Shown piece by piece: positions 6,117 through 12,370 of a stretch of DNA of 12,370 bases (its first letter is position 1; the number at the start of each line of letters is the position of its first letter). Both the position numbers and the translations under genes were made by a program. Origin of the DNA: CAJQQY01 sp964352225 (GTDB lineage Bacteria > Bacteroidota > Bacteroidia > Chitinophagales > Saprospiraceae); contig CAYGRM010000193.1 in assembly GCA_964352225.1 (NCBI GenBank), positions 1 to 12,370 of the forward strand. The letters run 5' to 3'. The notes below the pieces were generated by a model, which searched no databases, was not told the DNA's origin, and saw only the letters and a list, made by a program, of their open reading frames with translations.

Positions 6117-6875
6117 ATGAATGCTCATAAAATAGAAAATACCAAAATCCCAGTACACTCCAACTACTATTTAGGGATAAGGGAGAGTTCAGGAAACAAA
6201 GGATCACTATTTCTCCTTCTAACTTTAAGCACGCTATTCAGTTTTGCCCTCTTCGCATTTCGATTAGAATATATAGATTTTGATTATTCAAAAATTCAAA
6301 GCGTCCGCGACCTCTGTTTTTATCGAGGAACATCAACCTTTTTCTTTTTGAATTGGAACCTATTTTTAGCTTGGATTCCTTACCTAATTGCATTGTCTCT
6401 TCCTTTTTTACATCGGAAGTTTAATTCTAAAATAATTATTGTAGGAGCATTGTTATGTTGGCTATTATTTTTTCCAAATGCACCTTATATCGTAACAGAT
6501 TTTTTGCACTTAAGAAAAAGAGCAGGTATTCCTCTTTGGTATGATATGATGTTATTTATGTCATTTGCTTGGACAGGTTTAATATTAGGATATGTTTCAT
6601 TGTTGGAAGTTCAAGTTTTCCTTCGGAATTTTTTCTCAAAAACTGTGGTCAACTTTGTAAGTATTATTGCCTTGTTACTTTGCGGATTTGGAATTTATTT
6701 GGGTCGATTCCAGCGGTGGAATAGTTGGGATATTATTACTCAACCACTTTCACTTTTTGCAGATATTTTAAATATTCTGGCTCAACCGCATACCCTTGGT
6801 TTAGCAATAGTGCTTTCTGCATTTTTATTGTTGGGATATTTTACGTTGCATAATTTGGCCCAAAGCGAACGATAA
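6117..6875 (+). CDS. DUF1361-family integral membrane protein
   Basis: 252 residues. The family's conserved blocks are present: FFLNWNLFLAWIPY (76-89), LLFFPNAPYIVTDFLHL (116-132), WYDMMLFMSFAWTG (141-154) and GIYLGRFQRWNSWD (192-205). Predicted membrane helices lie at about 29-48, 77-97, 104-121, 143-166, 176-195 and 226-246, after a polar N-terminal tail of about 28 residues. The conserved Asn, Asp and Arg at membrane edges suggest a polar site, but no activity is established for DUF1361. It is the first gene of a probable three-gene operon, with 27 bases to the next start. Confidence 0.88.
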   Translation: MNAHKIENTKIPVHSNYYLGIRESSGNKGSLFLLLTLSTLFSFALFAFRLEYIDFDYSKIQSVRDLCFYRGTSTFFFLNWNLFLAWIPYLIALSLPFLHRKFNSKIIIVGALLCWLLFFPNAPYIVTDFLHLRKRAGIPLWYDMMLFMSFAWTGLILGYVSLLEVQVFLRNFFSKTVVNFVSIIALLLCGFGIYLGRFQRWNSWDIITQPLSLFADILNILAQPHTLGLAIVLSAFLLLGYFTLHNLAQSER

Positions 6876-6902
6876 CTTTTTTCTAATCAAAAATATAACC
6901 TC

Positions 6903-7352
6903 ATGTTTAAAAGATTTAGTCCTCTTTTCTTTTCTACCAAAGTTTGGTTGACGAGTGTAATTCTCACTCCCTTATTTTTCCTTTTGGTGGATCCAATGCT
7001 TCCACCAGTTGCTCCAGTTCGGAGTGATCCATTTGAAACCATTTTTACTATGATAATTATCGGTGGAGGATTTTCTATTCCTAATTGGATTTTACTAGTA
7101 TTAGCAACTTGGCTACTCAGCAAAAAGGGAAAAAACATTCAACAGATAAAAAACATCTTGACGATAATTTCAATCTGCTTGACCTTAATGCTATTTCTCT
7201 TTTTGATCGCTTCCATAGATTTCCCAATTAAGTGGTGGGCTTCATTATTTTATGCTTTCACCGTTTCAGTAAGTATTCAATTTTATCATTTAAACAATGT
7301 GACACCTGAAGTTAGATGGCTAGACAATGTGCTGGATGATCAGGCTTTTTAA
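6903..7352 (+). CDS. Small four-helix membrane protein, tandem paralogue 1
   Basis: 149 residues, family not recognised. Predicted membrane segments lie at about 14-30, 47-71, 84-104 and 110-128, and the C-terminal tail is acidic (PEVRWLDNVLDDQAF). It shares VWLTSxILTP at residues 14-23, FSIPN (57-61) and the LDD-x-aromatic tail with the next gene, with helices in the same order, so the two are duplicates. The DNA of the first shared block (6942-6971 against 7404-7433) is identical at 25 of 30 positions. It sits 27 bases after the DUF1361 gene and 12 before its paralogue, which implies one transcript. Confidence 0.7.
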   Translation: MFKRFSPLFFSTKVWLTSVILTPLFFLLVDPMLPPVAPVRSDPFETIFTMIIIGGGFSIPNWILLVLATWLLSKKGKNIQQIKNILTIISICLTLMLFLFLIASIDFPIKWWASLFYAFTVSVSIQFYHLNNVTPEVRWLDNVLDDQAF

Positions 7353-7364
7353 CAAAAAAAACTT

Positions 7365-7829
7365 ATGAAAACTATTTCCAATCATTTTAAATATACCAGC
7401 AATGTTTGGTTGACAAGTGCAATTTTGACACCCTGTATATTCGGATTGATCATGACCCTACTTGGCGAAGGTTCAATGATCATTGGTTTAGCCATCACTT
7501 TTGGTATTCTGTTCTCAATTCCTAATTACTTGATTTTTCTTTTTCTAGTTTGGAAAATCAATACTACTCAACTTCCCAAAACTGAGAAAAAAATAATCAT
7601 CAATATCATTGGAGTCGTTTTAACATTTGCATTATTTATGTTGATTTTTCATCAACCAAATGGAGTTAGTAAGGAAGGAATCTATTTTAGTATTGCTTAT
7701 AGCTTAACTATATCTTTTGGTATTTGGATCTTTGATCTTAATCGACAAGTTCCGGAAACATTATTTGAAAAAAAGCGCCTACCTAAAATAAAAATACTCG
7801 AGGATATTCTTGATGATGATATTTATTAA
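7365..7829 (+). CDS. Small four-helix membrane protein, tandem paralogue 2
   Basis: 154 residues, paralogue of the preceding gene. It has VWLTSAILTP (14-23), FSIPN (50-54), predicted helices at about 15-31, 36-62, 76-95 and 105-123, and a charged tail (LPKIKILEDILDDDIY) ending in the same LDD-x-aromatic pattern. A basic loop (KTEKK) follows helix 2. No enzymatic motif is visible. The start is 12 bases after the upstream stop, and ACAAAAAAAACTT before the ATG gives no Shine-Dalgarno site. Function unknown; paired paralogues could form a hetero-oligomer, which is inference. Confidence 0.7.
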   Translation: MKTISNHFKYTSNVWLTSAILTPCIFGLIMTLLGEGSMIIGLAITFGILFSIPNYLIFLFLVWKINTTQLPKTEKKIIINIIGVVLTFALFMLIFHQPNGVSKEGIYFSIAYSLTISFGIWIFDLNRQVPETLFEKKRLPKIKILEDILDDDIY

Positions 7830-7832
7830 TTA

Positions 7833-7955
7833 GGTTCTAGATGATTTCATTTGGTTATTAAGTTATTGGTTAATGAGTTATTAGTCGTACAATTTATTGA
7901 ATACTCTGTAACCTAATAACTATGTATCCATGACCAAATGAATTCATTTAGAACC
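7833..7955. repeat. 123-base imperfect palindrome, MITE-like
   Basis: The outer 23 bases (7833-7855, starting GGTTCTAGATG) match the reverse complement of 7933-7955 at 21 of 23 positions. Inside, AGTTATTGGTTA on the left corresponds to AGTTATTAGGTTA read back from the right, with small indels, so nearly the whole element can fold. It carries no ORF. ATTAAT occurs just outside both ends and could be an imperfect target duplication. It fills the gap between the paralogue pair and the HD gene and lacks a T run. Confidence 0.5.
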
Positions 7956-8049
7956 ATTAATCAACCTTAACCTAAATCCATCTTTCCGAACTTCTCCTAT
8001 TTTAAAAAAAATTCATATTTTACACATTCATTTAACGAACCTACAAAAT

Positions 8050-9300
8050 ATGGAAGTAGTCAACTCTCTTTTGATGGAAGTGGAAGCATACGTGACTAAT
8101 TTTATCACCGAACAAGTCGATAATAAATATGCCTATCATAATATTCAGCATACGCTTGATGTAGTTAATGCAACACAACAATTAGGCAAGGCACATCATC
8201 TCCACTCCAAAGAGTTAGAACTACTGGTGATTGCAGCTTGGTTTCATGACATTGGGTATGACCAAGGCCCTGTCGGACATGAAGAAAGAAGTGCTCAATA
8301 TGCAAAATCATTTCTTGAAAAACATGACTTTGAAGAAGGTGATATAAAAATTATTCAGAACTGTATCATGGCTACAAAAATGCCTCAGAATCCAAACACC
8401 TTGTTTGAGAAAATTTTGTGCGATGCAGACATGAGTCATTTAGGTAAAAAAATCTATTGGGAAAGATGTGGCAGAATACGTCAAGAATTAACCTTGACCA
8501 AAAACACTACCATGTCAGAACCTGAGTGGATCGAATTTGAACTAAACTTTATCATCAATCAAAAATATCATACTGCTCAAGCCTACCACCTTTTCGAAAA
8601 ACGAAAGAAAAAACATATTCGCCAACTTAGAAAATTAAATGATCGGCTTCACCCAAATGAAGGACTAAGTAAGAATGAAATGCCAAGTCGACCTAAGAAA
8701 AAAAAGAAATCAAAGAAAGGGACCACTAAAAATGTGGAAGAAATTGCCATCCACAATGTAGAAGAGATCAGTCAATTAAAACTTGGTAGAGGTGTCGAAA
8801 CGATGTATCGAACGGCTTATCGGACACATGTAAATCTAAGTTCTATTGCTGATAACAAAGCCAACATCATGTTGAGTATCAATGCGATTATTATCTCAAT
8901 CACCATTTCTACTTTAGTTCCAAGTTTTGAGACTAACGAAAAGCTACAAATACCTACTATTGTTTTATTGACCGTATGTTTAGGCTCAATTATTTTTGCT
9001 ACCCTATCCACTAGACCAAAAATTACCGAAGGAAAAGTAACCCGCGAAGACATCATCAATCGAAAGAGTAATCTTCTATTCTTTGGAAACTTTTACAATA
9101 TGGACTTAAAAGATTTTGATTGGGGAATGATGGAAATGATTAAAGATTCTGACTTTTTGTATAGTACAATGACTCGCGATCTTTATTTTTTGGGAATTGT
9201 CCTAGCTAAAAAATATAAATATCTTCGCTTCTGTTATAGTATTTTTATGTACGGATTAATTATTTCTGTAATAGTTTTTGCTTTAGCATTCCTTAAGTAA
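8050..9300 (+). CDS. HD-domain phosphohydrolase fused to PycTM (Pycsar effector-like) domain
   Basis: 416 residues in two parts. Residues 1-200 form an HD domain: YHNIQHTLDVV with His34, WFHDIGY with the His66-Asp67 pair, a GHEERSA segment, and CDADMSHLG with Asp125/Asp127. The metal ligands appear complete, which suggests phosphohydrolase activity, possibly on nucleotides. A lysine-rich linker (216-223) leads to a DUF5706/PycTM-type membrane domain (about 248-416): TMYRTAYRTHVNLSSIADNK, then helices at about 271-290 and 302-320, an FFGNFYNM motif, and a final helix at about 394-415. PycTM proteins are membrane effectors of Pycsar anti-phage defence, triggered by cCMP or cUMP from a cyclase. 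No cyclase gene flanks this one, so a defence role is not shown. The HD part could be sensor or antidote. Domain calls are firm; biology is inference. Confidence 0.88.
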   Translation: MEVVNSLLMEVEAYVTNFITEQVDNKYAYHNIQHTLDVVNATQQLGKAHHLHSKELELLVIAAWFHDIGYDQGPVGHEERSAQYAKSFLEKHDFEEGDIKIIQNCIMATKMPQNPNTLFEKILCDADMSHLGKKIYWERCGRIRQELTLTKNTTMSEPEWIEFELNFIINQKYHTAQAYHLFEKRKKKHIRQLRKLNDRLHPNEGLSKNEMPSRPKKKKKSKKGTTKNVEEIAIHNVEEISQLKLGRGVETMYRTAYRTHVNLSSIADNKANIMLSINAIIISITISTLVPSFETNEKLQIPTIVLLTVCLGSIIFATLSTRPKITEGKVTREDIINRKSNLLFFGNFYNMDLKDFDWGMMEMIKDSDFLYSTMTRDLYFLGIVLAKKYKYLRFCYSIFMYGLIISVIVFALAFLK

Positions 9301-9682
9301 AACCAATCACATCTTCAATTTGTCAAAAAAAAGAACATAATTATCAATACTAAGATACATCATCATTTTTATTGGAGCTTTTAGTTTCTTCTACATATTT
9401 TTTTTACATTTGGTTATGAAAGAAAACCTTTCTTTCTCTAAACTTAAATTAACTAAATACTTTTAGAATAGAAATCCTTAATTAGCAAATTCTATCTTCT
9501 CTTTATAAAATCTATTATTTATCACCATATTGGTTTGCTACTATTATTAATGCTTGTGTATATAACGTAAGCAAATGACATTAATCATACTGAATGGTAT
9601 TTGATTGACATGCTGATTTTTTAACCTAAATCAAACAATACAACTTTTCTACTTTGGAGATACAAACAACATTGCTCTTCTC
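9301..9682. other. 382-base AT-rich intergenic region
   Basis: No ORF of note and no RNA gene is seen. ATTAATG (9547-9553) and CATTAAT (9579-9585) form an imperfect dyad with GCTT/AAGC inside it. Only near-matches to a promoter exist: TACTTTTA near 9459-9466, and CTACTTTG at 9649-9656, about 26 bases before the next ATG. No terminator hairpin follows the HD-PycTM gene. Confidence 0.5.
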
Positions 9683-11164
9683 ATGAAAACACCTACAGAC
9701 GATATATTCCAGCTGGTTAATTCCATGACTTCTGCCGAGAAAAGATATTTTAAAATCCATTTCTCTTCAGAGAAAAGTTTAATGACAAAACTTTTCAACC
9801 TTCTCAATTCTATGAAATCATATGATGAGGAAGAGGTTAAAAAACGTTTTAAAAATTCTAAGTTGAGTAAAAACTTAAAGGTTTACAAAATCATGTTATT
9901 CGAACTTTTACTCAAATCTTTAACTTCCTTTCGATATAAAAAATCTATCAACAGTATCATTCGTCAAAATTTAGAGGAAGTTGAAATCCTTGCCGAAAAA
10001 AAACTATATCTGCAAGCCATTAAAAAACTTCAAAAGACCAAGCAACTTTGCTATGACCATGAAGAATTTGATCAACTTATCACTATAATTAATTTAGAAT
10101 ATCAATTTATAGATTTTTATGAGCTTCCAATTTCGACTTCGTCAAATTTGCGTTTGCTTGATGAGATTTTTTTTTCTAATAATATCATTTCAGAAATCTT
10201 TGCATTAAAAAAATTGAATTACGAATTGAGATCAGATGCAAGAAAACTCACCTCAAAAAAAATATCAGACGCCAAAATAAAATCAATTGAAGCTTCTCTC
10301 AAAGACAATCTTAAAACCAAAAAGATTTTAAAAAAGAAATACTATTCTCTTTCTTGTTTAGCTCATGTTTTTCATAGTAAGGCTAATCCCAAAAAAGAGC
10401 TAAAGTACAGAACCTTGGCAATTGACTTATTCAAAACCAATCCTCGTTTCATCAAAAGTAATCCTCATAAATATTGGGATGCCTATTTTAATCTTGCCAA
10501 TTGTTATTTGCGAAATGAAGAGTTTAACCATTTTGATAAAACGGTTAAACATCTTAGGTCTTTCACAAAGAAGCATCCTTCTTTTGTTCGCAAAAAGATT
10601 TTCATTGCAATTTTAGAATTAATTCGTCATCGCAAACAGAAAAATTTCAAGCTAATAGTTAATGAACTAGAACCCGAAGTTTTGAATCTAATAGAATTGT
10701 ATGGAATAGGTGAAGAACGTACTATTATATTTTCATCGATTTCTTTGATGATGACTTACCTTGCTTTGGAAAATCATTCTAAAGTGCAATTTTATTTGAG
10801 ACGATTATTTCAGTCTCCGATGGATAGTGACACCTTTAATTATTTTTTCGAAACCGTTAATATGATTAGTCATTATGAAACTGGAGATTTCGACATTTTG
10901 CAAAATCTACTTACTTCTAGAAAGAGAAAATTTAAAAGAAATTCAGCTTACGGAACCCCATTCTATAAAGAAGTACTAAATTTCTTTTCTCAACTTTTAG
11001 ATCCTAAAAATGATCTCGCAAAAAGCGTCAAACAACTTCAAAGCAAAGTCAAACTTTACCCAGAAGATAACTTCGTTGGGCTAATCCAATATTTCCTATT
11101 GGATGATTGGATGAAGGCTTTGCTTGCCAACAAAACTTACGGAGAGTTTATCAGTAATCAGTAA
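9683..11164 (+). CDS. Lysine-rich helical protein, TPR-like, unknown function
   Basis: 493 residues, predicted soluble, with no signal peptide or membrane segment. The N-terminus DIFQLVNSMTSAEKRYFKIHF (7-27) carries an S-x-EKRYFK signature that I associate with a recurring Bacteroidota family of about 500-residue proteins. The rest is almost all alpha-helical with helix pairs resembling degenerate TPRs: KKLYLQAIKKLQKTKQLCYDH (about 96-116), YWDAYFNLANCYLRNEEF (about 263-280) and a similar C-terminal stretch. Basic runs such as LKKKYY are frequent. No enzymatic motif is seen. It is transcribed alone, after a 382-base gap. Its last codons (FISNQ) lie in an inverted repeat shared with the convergent mvaD gene, so the original C-terminus may have been altered by a repeat insertion. 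Confidence 0.75.
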   Translation: MKTPTDDIFQLVNSMTSAEKRYFKIHFSSEKSLMTKLFNLLNSMKSYDEEEVKKRFKNSKLSKNLKVYKIMLFELLLKSLTSFRYKKSINSIIRQNLEEVEILAEKKLYLQAIKKLQKTKQLCYDHEEFDQLITIINLEYQFIDFYELPISTSSNLRLLDEIFFSNNIISEIFALKKLNYELRSDARKLTSKKISDAKIKSIEASLKDNLKTKKILKKKYYSLSCLAHVFHSKANPKKELKYRTLAIDLFKTNPRFIKSNPHKYWDAYFNLANCYLRNEEFNHFDKTVKHLRSFTKKHPSFVRKKIFIAILELIRHRKQKNFKLIVNELEPEVLNLIELYGIGEERTIIFSSISLMMTYLALENHSKVQFYLRRLFQSPMDSDTFNYFFETVNMISHYETGDFDILQNLLTSRKRKFKRNSAYGTPFYKEVLNFFSQLLDPKNDLAKSVKQLQSKVKLYPEDNFVGLIQYFLLDDWMKALLANKTYGEFISNQ

Positions 11165-11187
11165 GCTTTCAGCCTACTGATTACTGA
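11151..11187. repeat. 13-bp inverted repeat covering both convergent gene ends
   Basis: TCAGTAATCAGTA (11151-11163) is the exact complement of TACTGATTACTGA (11175-11187), with an 11-base loop. Each arm contains a 7-base tandem unit (AATCAGT / ACTGATT). The stop codons of both flanking genes fall in or next to the arms. No T run follows on either strand, so termination would depend on the stem alone. Confidence 0.7.
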
Positions 11188-12280
11188 TTACTGAAATTTG
11201 CTCAGCTCCCTCTCCTACTTGATCGGCAATCCACTCTCCATTTTCGCAAAGTGGTACCATTTCTCTTTTGATAAAATCAAAAACATCTTCTTTAATTTCA
11301 TCTGGAAAAAGCAAGTGAATATTGGGGCCAGCATCCAAACTGAAATAAAGTGGCTGATTAGTTGCAGCTCGATAAGCTCTAATTTTTTCAATCATCACCA
11401 AGGTATTTGGTCGAATCAAAATGTAGGATGGCTCGGAGGTCATCATGAGTGCATGTAGGGTGAGTGCCTCGTTCTCAGTAATCTCCCCAAAGGTTTTAAG
11501 GTCACCTTCTTCCAAAGCTTTTAATAATTTTGCAAATCTTTCATTGGCTTGAGCATAACGATTTTCTGCAAAAATATTCCCTTCCATCAATCCATGCCCT
11601 GCTCGACTACTAACACTTTTTTCTTTTCGATCTGCAATCAAAATGGTATCATGAAAAGTTTTAAAAACGGGATGCACTCGGTCACCCCAAGGTATCGCAA
11701 ACAAATTAGATGAACCTTCCGCCGCCGTAGATTCTCCCCAAATCGCCAAGTGTGGATACACCGAGCGGCTCGCACTCCCCGACCCTAACCGAGCGATAAA
11801 AGATGATTTTTGTAAAAACTCATTCGAGTCTTGAAGTGTGCCAAAGAGTTCTTTTTCCATCGAACAAAGGCAAGTTGCCAAAGCACTCATTGCGGAAGCA
11901 GAAGAAGCAATTCCAGTTGAATGTGGAAATGAATTATAGGAATGAACTGTCAAATGCAATTGAGTCAAAAATGGAAAAACATCAACAATACTTTCTAAAA
12001 ACTTCAACATCTTAATTCGAAATGCCTCATTTTCCTTTTTCTCAAAAAAGAAATCTAACTCAATAGTCTTACCGTCAGAATCCTTTGGACGATACTCCAA
12101 AACCGTTTCCGTAAAAGCATTGTTAAGCGTAAAACTAATCGAAGGATTGCGAGGAAGTTGCCTTCCGTACTTTCCCCAGTATTTAACCAAAGCTAAGTTA
12201 GAAGGGCTGCGCCAAGCGATACGGCCAGAGGTGATATTTTCTTTTTCTAAAATTAAGGTTGGGTTGACGTAGTCGATCAT
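11174..12280 (-). CDS. mvaD: Diphosphomevalonate decarboxylase
   Basis: 368 residues, a GHMP-kinase-fold enzyme converting mevalonate 5-diphosphate to isopentenyl diphosphate, CO2 and phosphate with ATP in the cytosol. Diagnostic motifs: SNLALVKYWGK (27-37), the ATP-binding loop FPHSTGIASSASA (118-130), GSGSASRS with Arg172 (166-173), and LDAGPN with the catalytic Asp316 (315-320). Many homologues have Cys in SGSACRS and GG soon after; here these are Ser and YPH, an in-family variation that does not touch the catalytic Asp or Arg. The length is slightly above bacterial norms, partly from the tail QISVISNQ made by the inverted repeat at its end. The ATG at 12280 lacks a Shine-Dalgarno site, as usual in the phylum. 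No other mevalonate-pathway gene is in the window. The identification is secure. Confidence 0.95.
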   Translation of the reverse strand: MIDYVNPTLILEKENITSGRIAWRSPSNLALVKYWGKYGRQLPRNPSISFTLNNAFTETVLEYRPKDSDGKTIELDFFFEKKENEAFRIKMLKFLESIVDVFPFLTQLHLTVHSYNSFPHSTGIASSASAMSALATCLCSMEKELFGTLQDSNEFLQKSSFIARLGSGSASRSVYPHLAIWGESTAAEGSSNLFAIPWGDRVHPVFKTFHDTILIADRKEKSVSSRAGHGLMEGNIFAENRYAQANERFAKLLKALEEGDLKTFGEITENEALTLHALMMTSEPSYILIRPNTLVMIEKIRAYRAATNQPLYFSLDAGPNIHLLFPDEIKEDVFDFIKREMVPLCENGEWIADQVGEGAEQISVISNQ

Positions 12281-12370
12281 TTATTGATTATTTCTTTTTT
12301 GAAATTACTTAGAACTTAGAGACTGTTTTGAATTATTATGCCACCAAATCCAGTCGGTTTGGCTTGCCTA

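Noticed and set aside
6887..7138. 83-codon minus-strand ORF opposite the first paralogue
   Set aside because: Overlaps a membrane protein whose motifs are conserved in its neighbour; no family match.
7833..7955. CRISPR repeat or tRNA-like element
   Set aside because: There is a single inverted pair, no spaced direct repeats and no cloverleaf or CCA end.
8050..9300. Complete Pycsar or CBASS anti-phage operon
   Set aside because: Only an effector-like membrane domain is present. Neither the genes on both sides nor the rest of the window encode a nucleotide cyclase or CD-NTase.
9421..9440. GAAAG/CTTTC hairpin as terminator for the HD-PycTM gene
   Set aside because: Five base pairs of low-complexity sequence more than 120 bases after the stop, without a T run.
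11198..11458. 86-codon plus-strand ORF inside mvaD
   Set aside because: Antisense to the C-terminal domain of mvaD, which has the catalytic Asp motif in the real frame.
12338..12370. ATG-initiated reading frame running off the right edge (MPPNPVGLACL)
   Set aside because: Only 11 codons are visible, with no recognisable family and no clear promoter. A minus-strand frame across the same bases (ending QNSL) is equally possible, so no gene can be supported.

Overview
The window looks like chromosomal DNA of a low-GC member of the Bacteroidota, probably a flavobacterium- or Saprospira-type organism. The signs are a very AT-rich sequence, start codons without clear Shine-Dalgarno sites, promoter boxes of the Bacteroidota type (TAnnTTTG, with TTG about 20 bases upstream), a mevalonate-pathway gene, and several protein families typical of the phylum. 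I see no rRNA, tRNA, CRISPR array, transposase, integrase or phage gene. This is mostly housekeeping and hypothetical sequence, with several imperfect palindromic repeats between the genes.

Left part (1-4206): two hairpins at the left edge; a minus-strand, membrane-anchored TPR protein with an anti-sigma-like N-terminus; a divergent RidA-family protein predicted to be a lipoprotein; a long palindromic repeat; and a large outer-membrane patatin phospholipase joining a lipase domain, a POTRA domain and a beta-barrel.

Middle (4207-7829): a six-helix membrane protein and a small winged-helix regulator form an operon that ends in a very long hairpin terminator. A Coq4-like protein with an intact HDxxH-x11-E metal motif follows. 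The promoters of the operon and of the Coq4-like gene carry almost the same 27-base element, which contains an ACTTTG-N5-CAAAGT dyad overlapping the -7 box. This suggests that the regulator controls both units. Next come a DUF1361 membrane protein and two tandem paralogous small membrane proteins, closely spaced and probably one operon.

Right part (7830-12370): a 123-base MITE-like palindrome; an HD-domain protein fused to a PycTM-type (DUF5706) membrane domain, with no cyclase next to it; a 382-base gap; a lysine-rich helical protein of unknown function; and, convergent to it, diphosphomevalonate decarboxylase. The last two genes end inside one inverted repeat, so both proteins finish with the same residues, ISNQ.

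The best candidates for something undescribed are the regulator/membrane protein/Coq4-like regulon with its shared operator and the stand-alone HD-PycTM fusion.
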